A stretch of 24,743 nt of DNA from Frankiales bacterium (GTDB lineage: Bacteria > Actinomycetota > Actinomycetes > Mycobacteriales > SCTD01), in the NCBI GenBank assembly GCA_004299215.1, contig SCTD01000210.1:1-24743 (forward strand), in the 5' to 3' direction. Within the stretch, counting starts at the first letter, position 1. Each line of letters opens with the position of its first letter. A model generated the notes under the pieces. That model searched no databases. It was not told the DNA's origin and worked only from the letters and a program-made list of their open reading frames with translations. Made by a program: the position numbers and the translations under genes. Shown in pieces: positions 22,107 through 24,743 of the stretch.

Positions 22107-23735
22107 TCAGGCCGGGAGGGCTCGGCCGGACTCGGCGAAGGCCTTCTCGAGGGCGGCGGCGTCGTCGGCCGTGAACGGGCGGAGGTCGAGCGAGCGGCCG
22201 TCGCGGACCCAGACGTCACCGCCGGTCCAGCGCTCGCGGACCAGCTGGCGCACCAGCACCTTGCCGGTCGCGGTGCGCGGCAGGTCGGGGTCGACCCGCA
22301 GGTAGCGCGGCACCCAGGTGGGCGAGGCGTCCGGCTGCGACGCGACCCAGCGGGCGAAGCCGGCCGGGTCGAAGCCGTCGGCGGCGACGACCGCGGCCAT
22401 CACCTGGTCACCCGCGGTGGCGTCCGGCACGGCGTAGACGACGGCCTCGACGACCTGCGGGTGGCCGGTCAGCAGCCGGGCGACGGGCGCGGCGGGGAAG
22501 TTCTCCCCCGACACCCGCAGCCGGTCCGCGCTGCGGCCGGCGAAGTAGAGGAACCCGTCGGCGTCGGCGTAGCCGAGGTCGCCGCTCCAGTACCTCCCGT
22601 CGCGCAGCCGGTGCGCCGTCTCGACCGGGCTGTCCCAGTAGCCCTCGAACATCCCGGGCCCGTCGAAGCCGACCAGCTCGCCGACGGCCTCGTCGGCGTT
22701 GACCAGCCGTCCCGTCTCGTCGAAGACCGCCGGCGGGCACTGCTGCCCCGAGGCGTCGCACACGCGCACGTCCCCGACCGGGCGGCCGAGCGAGCCCCTC
22801 GGGGTGTCCGGGGTGCGGCTGATGCTGATGCCGCCCTCGCTCGACCCGAAGCCGTCCATGACGGTGCAGCCGAACCGCTGACCGAACCGCTCCAGGTCTG
22901 CCGGCGCGCCCTCGTTGCCGAAGAGCCGCCGGAGCGGGTTCGCCGCGTCGTCCGGCTGCTCCGGCTGCGCCAGGACGTACGACAGCGGGGTGCCGACGTA
23001 GTTGGCGAACGTCGCGCCGAAGCGCCGCACGTCCGGGAGGAACTGCGACGCGCTGAAGCGGCGGCGCAGCGCGAGGGTGGCCCCGACGGCGAGGGCCGGT
23101 GCCCAGCCGGCGATCACGGCGTTGGAGTGGAAGAGCGGCATGGAGCAGTACGCGACGTCGTCGGCGGTGAGCTCGACCCGCAGCGACACCCCGAACCCGG
23201 AGGACGCGATCTTGCTCTGCGAGCAGCGCACCGCCTTGGGGGTGCCGGTCGTGCCGCTGGTGAAGACGAGCGTGAACAGGTCGGTCGGCTCAGCCTGCTC
23301 CGCCGGGAGGTCGGCCGCCGGGTAGGCCTGCGCGTCGACGTCGACCACCGTCGCGCCGCCGAGGTCGAGCCCCTCCAGCAGCGGCAGGCCGGCCGCGTCC
23401 GTGAGCACGAGGTCGCAGGCGGTCGCGCGGACGTCCGCGGCCAGCTCCTCACCGCGCCGGGTGGAGTTCAGGCCGACCACGACGAACCGGCCGAGGCCCG
23501 CGGCGCCGAGCCAGAAGGCGAACTCCGGGACGTTCTCGAGCAGCACGCCGACGTGCGGCGGCCCGTCGACGCCGCGCGAGGTCCGGTCCGCGGCGTACCA
23601 CGCGGCGCGCGCCGTGGACTCGGCGACGACCTCGACCCACGTCCACGAGCGGTCCTCGACGAGCAGGCCGGGGCGGGGGTCGGCGGCTCGTGCGCGCAGC
23701 AGCTCCCCGACCGTGGACGGGAAGCCGCCGGTCAC
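22107..23735 (-). CDS. fadD17: Acyl-CoA synthetase, FadD17-like
   Basis: 542-aa member of the ANL (AMP-forming acyl-CoA ligase) family. The ATP motif FTSGTTGTPKAV is at about 157-168, then GFGSSEGGISISRTPDTPRG (the adenine/carboxylate region), YWSGDLGYADADGFLYFAGR with the hinge Arg/Asp, and the C-terminal catalytic Lys in LPRTATGK. The substrate-pocket motifs (YCSMPLFHSNAVIAGWAPAL, LFGNEGAPADLERFGQRFGC) match the actinobacterial FadD17 type. FadD17 of M. tuberculosis activates steroids with a shortened, five-carbon side chain. GTG 23735 overlaps the upstream ligase stop (GTGA). The substrate assignment is inferred from family and neighbours. Confidence 0.8.
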   Translation of the reverse strand: MTGGFPSTVGELLRARAADPRPGLLVEDRSWTWVEVVAESTARAAWYAADRTSRGVDGPPHVGVLLENVPEFAFWLGAAGLGRFVVVGLNSTRRGEELAADVRATACDLVLTDAAGLPLLEGLDLGGATVVDVDAQAYPAADLPAEQAEPTDLFTLVFTSGTTGTPKAVRCSQSKIASSGFGVSLRVELTADDVAYCSMPLFHSNAVIAGWAPALAVGATLALRRRFSASQFLPDVRRFGATFANYVGTPLSYVLAQPEQPDDAANPLRRLFGNEGAPADLERFGQRFGCTVMDGFGSSEGGISISRTPDTPRGSLGRPVGDVRVCDASGQQCPPAVFDETGRLVNADEAVGELVGFDGPGMFEGYWDSPVETAHRLRDGRYWSGDLGYADADGFLYFAGRSADRLRVSGENFPAAPVARLLTGHPQVVEAVVYAVPDATAGDQVMAAVVAADGFDPAGFARWVASQPDASPTWVPRYLRVDPDLPRTATGKVLVRQLVRERWTGGDVWVRDGRSLDLRPFTADDAAALEKAFAESGRALPA

Positions 23736-24743
23736 GCGGGGGCCTTGGCCACCGCGTCGGTCAGCACCTTCGTCGCCCACCCGTAGTCCGGCTTGCCGCT
23801 GGGCGAGCGCTGCATCAGGTCGATGACGTGCACGAAGCGCGGCACCTTGTAGCGCGCGATGCGCGAGGACAGGTGCTGCTCGATGTCCTCCTGCGACGGG
23901 GCCTCGTGCCCGTCGACGACCTGCAGCACCGCGGCGACCCGCTGCCCCCACCGCTCGTCGGGGATGCCGGCGACGACGGCGTCGAGCACGGCCGGGTGGC
24001 TCTTGAGCGCGCCCTCGACCTCCTCGGGATAGATCTTCTCGCCACCGGAGTTGATGCAGATCGAGCCGCGGCCGAGGAAGTGCATGGTGCCGTCCTCCTC
24101 GACGGTCGCCATGTCGCCCGGCATGACCCAGCGCTCCCCGTCGATCTCGACGAAGGTCTTGGCGGTCTTCTCCGGGTCGCCCCAGTAGCCCAGCGGGATG
24201 TGGCCCTTCTGCGCGACGCGCCCCACCGTGCCCGAGCCCCACGCGACCGGCTTGAGGTCGTCGTCGAAGACGTTCGTGCGCTCGTGCACGGTGAACTTCA
24301 GGCCGTCGCTGGCCTTGCTGCCGGGCTTGGCCGAGCCGTTGTAGCCGGTCTCGGTCGAGCCGAAGCTGTCGTTGATGTAGACGTTGGGCAGCTTGGCGTT
24401 GATGAGGTCGCGCACCGGCTGCGAGAGCAGCGCACCGGCCGAGGCCAGCACCAGCAACGAGGAGGTGTCGTACGACTTCTCCTCCAGCGCCTGGATGACC
24501 GGGATCGCCATCGCGTCGCCGACGATGGTGAAGGTGTTGATCTTCTCCTGCTCGATGAGCGACAGCGCGCCGTCGCCGGTGTAGCGGCGGATCAGGCAGA
24601 CCTTGCCGCCGCCGAGGAAGTTGATGAAGCTGCCGAGCTGGGCGGCGCCGTGCATGAGAGGCGGCGCCGGGAACGACACCAGCGGGCTGTTCGCGGCGGC
24701 GCGGGCGCCGGCTTCCTTCGGGCCGGCGAGCCGATCGCCGACC
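23732..24743 (-). CDS. fadD19: Acyl-CoA synthetase, FadD19-like (5' part beyond the window)
   Basis: The C-terminal 336 residues or so of an ANL ligase; the frame is open to the window edge and the N-terminal ATP-binding SGTTG region lies outside. Visible motifs are PAPPLMHGAAQLGSFINFL, the adenine-site INDSFGSTETGYNGS, GERWVMPGDMATVEEDGTMHFLGRG with the hinge, GGEKIYPEEVEGAL, and the catalytic Lys in SPSGKPDYGWA. The PLMHG and GSTETG contexts are those of FadD19, which activates the eight-carbon sterol side chain (C26 acid) to its CoA thioester. It overlaps and precedes the FadD17-like gene, so two ligases for different side-chain lengths are cotranscribed. CasG-type bile-acid ligases are an alternative. 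Confidence 0.75.
   Translation of the reverse strand, partial: VGDRLAGPKEAGARAAANSPLVSFPAPPLMHGAAQLGSFINFLGGGKVCLIRRYTGDGALSLIEQEKINTFTIVGDAMAIPVIQALEEKSYDTSSLLVLASAGALLSQPVRDLINAKLPNVYINDSFGSTETGYNGSAKPGSKASDGLKFTVHERTNVFDDDLKPVAWGSGTVGRVAQKGHIPLGYWGDPEKTAKTFVEIDGERWVMPGDMATVEEDGTMHFLGRGSICINSGGEKIYPEEVEGALKSHPAVLDAVVAGIPDERWGQRVAAVLQVVDGHEAPSQEDIEQHLSSRIARYKVPRFVHVIDLMQRSPSGKPDYGWATKVLTDAVAKAPA

Noticed and set aside
1..24743. CRISPR arrays, tRNA, rRNA or riboswitches
   Set aside because: I saw no regularly spaced repeats, no cloverleaf-like sequences with a T-loop motif and no ribosomal sequence; reading by eye could miss a diverged RNA.

Overview
The window comes from a high-GC actinobacterium. 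Codon third positions are strongly G/C, GTG and TTG starts are common, and genes are packed with 4-bp start/stop overlaps. The gene set (KstR regulator, FadE34-like fused acyl-CoA dehydrogenase, FadD17- and FadD19-like ligases, Rv3520c- and Rv3548c-like oxidoreductases) is that of an actinobacterial steroid (sterol or bile-acid side-chain) degradation locus. I cannot fix the genus; a non-mycobacterial soil or water actinomycete is my inference.

Layout. (1) 1-4580 is an accessory, partly decayed edge: a gene cut off by an IS21-family element (istB/istA, about 538-2935), repeats beyond its right end, a membrane-protein gene with two apparent frameshifts, and three tiny membrane-protein genes. 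(2) 4585-7362 holds two exported proteins: an alpha/beta hydrolase and a LVIVD-repeat (beta-propeller-like) protein. (3) 7359-9905 holds two divergent two-gene operons, EthD-domain + SnoaL-like on the minus strand and SDR + SnoaL-like on the plus strand, separated by a KstR-type operator. (4) 9912-13867 is the steroid core: an F420-type luciferase-like oxidoreductase and fadE34 in one operon, divergent from kstR, with KstR-type operators between. (5) 13880-20891 is one tightly overlapped minus-strand operon for a Liv-type ABC importer: fused LivH-LivM permease, LivG, LivF, then two unfamiliar envelope proteins (505 and 190 aa), then a lipoprotein-like substrate-binding protein. (6) 21001-24743 holds an SDR gene preceded by two KstR-type palindromes, a 43-nt hairpin, and a fadD19-fadD17 ligase operon that leaves the window.

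How it fits together: KstR would repress several transcription units in the window through AGAACNNGTTCT palindromes until a steroid CoA-thioester releases it. The ligases, the fused dehydrogenase and the SDR make a plausible route for steroid side-chain beta-oxidation, especially the C5 side-chain step (FadD17 plus FadE34 types). The Liv-type importer lies directly downstream of the KstR-controlled SDR gene, has its own CRP-like site, and carries two accessory proteins not normally found with Liv systems. It is the best candidate here for an undescribed system: a second uptake route, other than Mce4, for steroids or their breakdown products. The substrate is an inference from position only.
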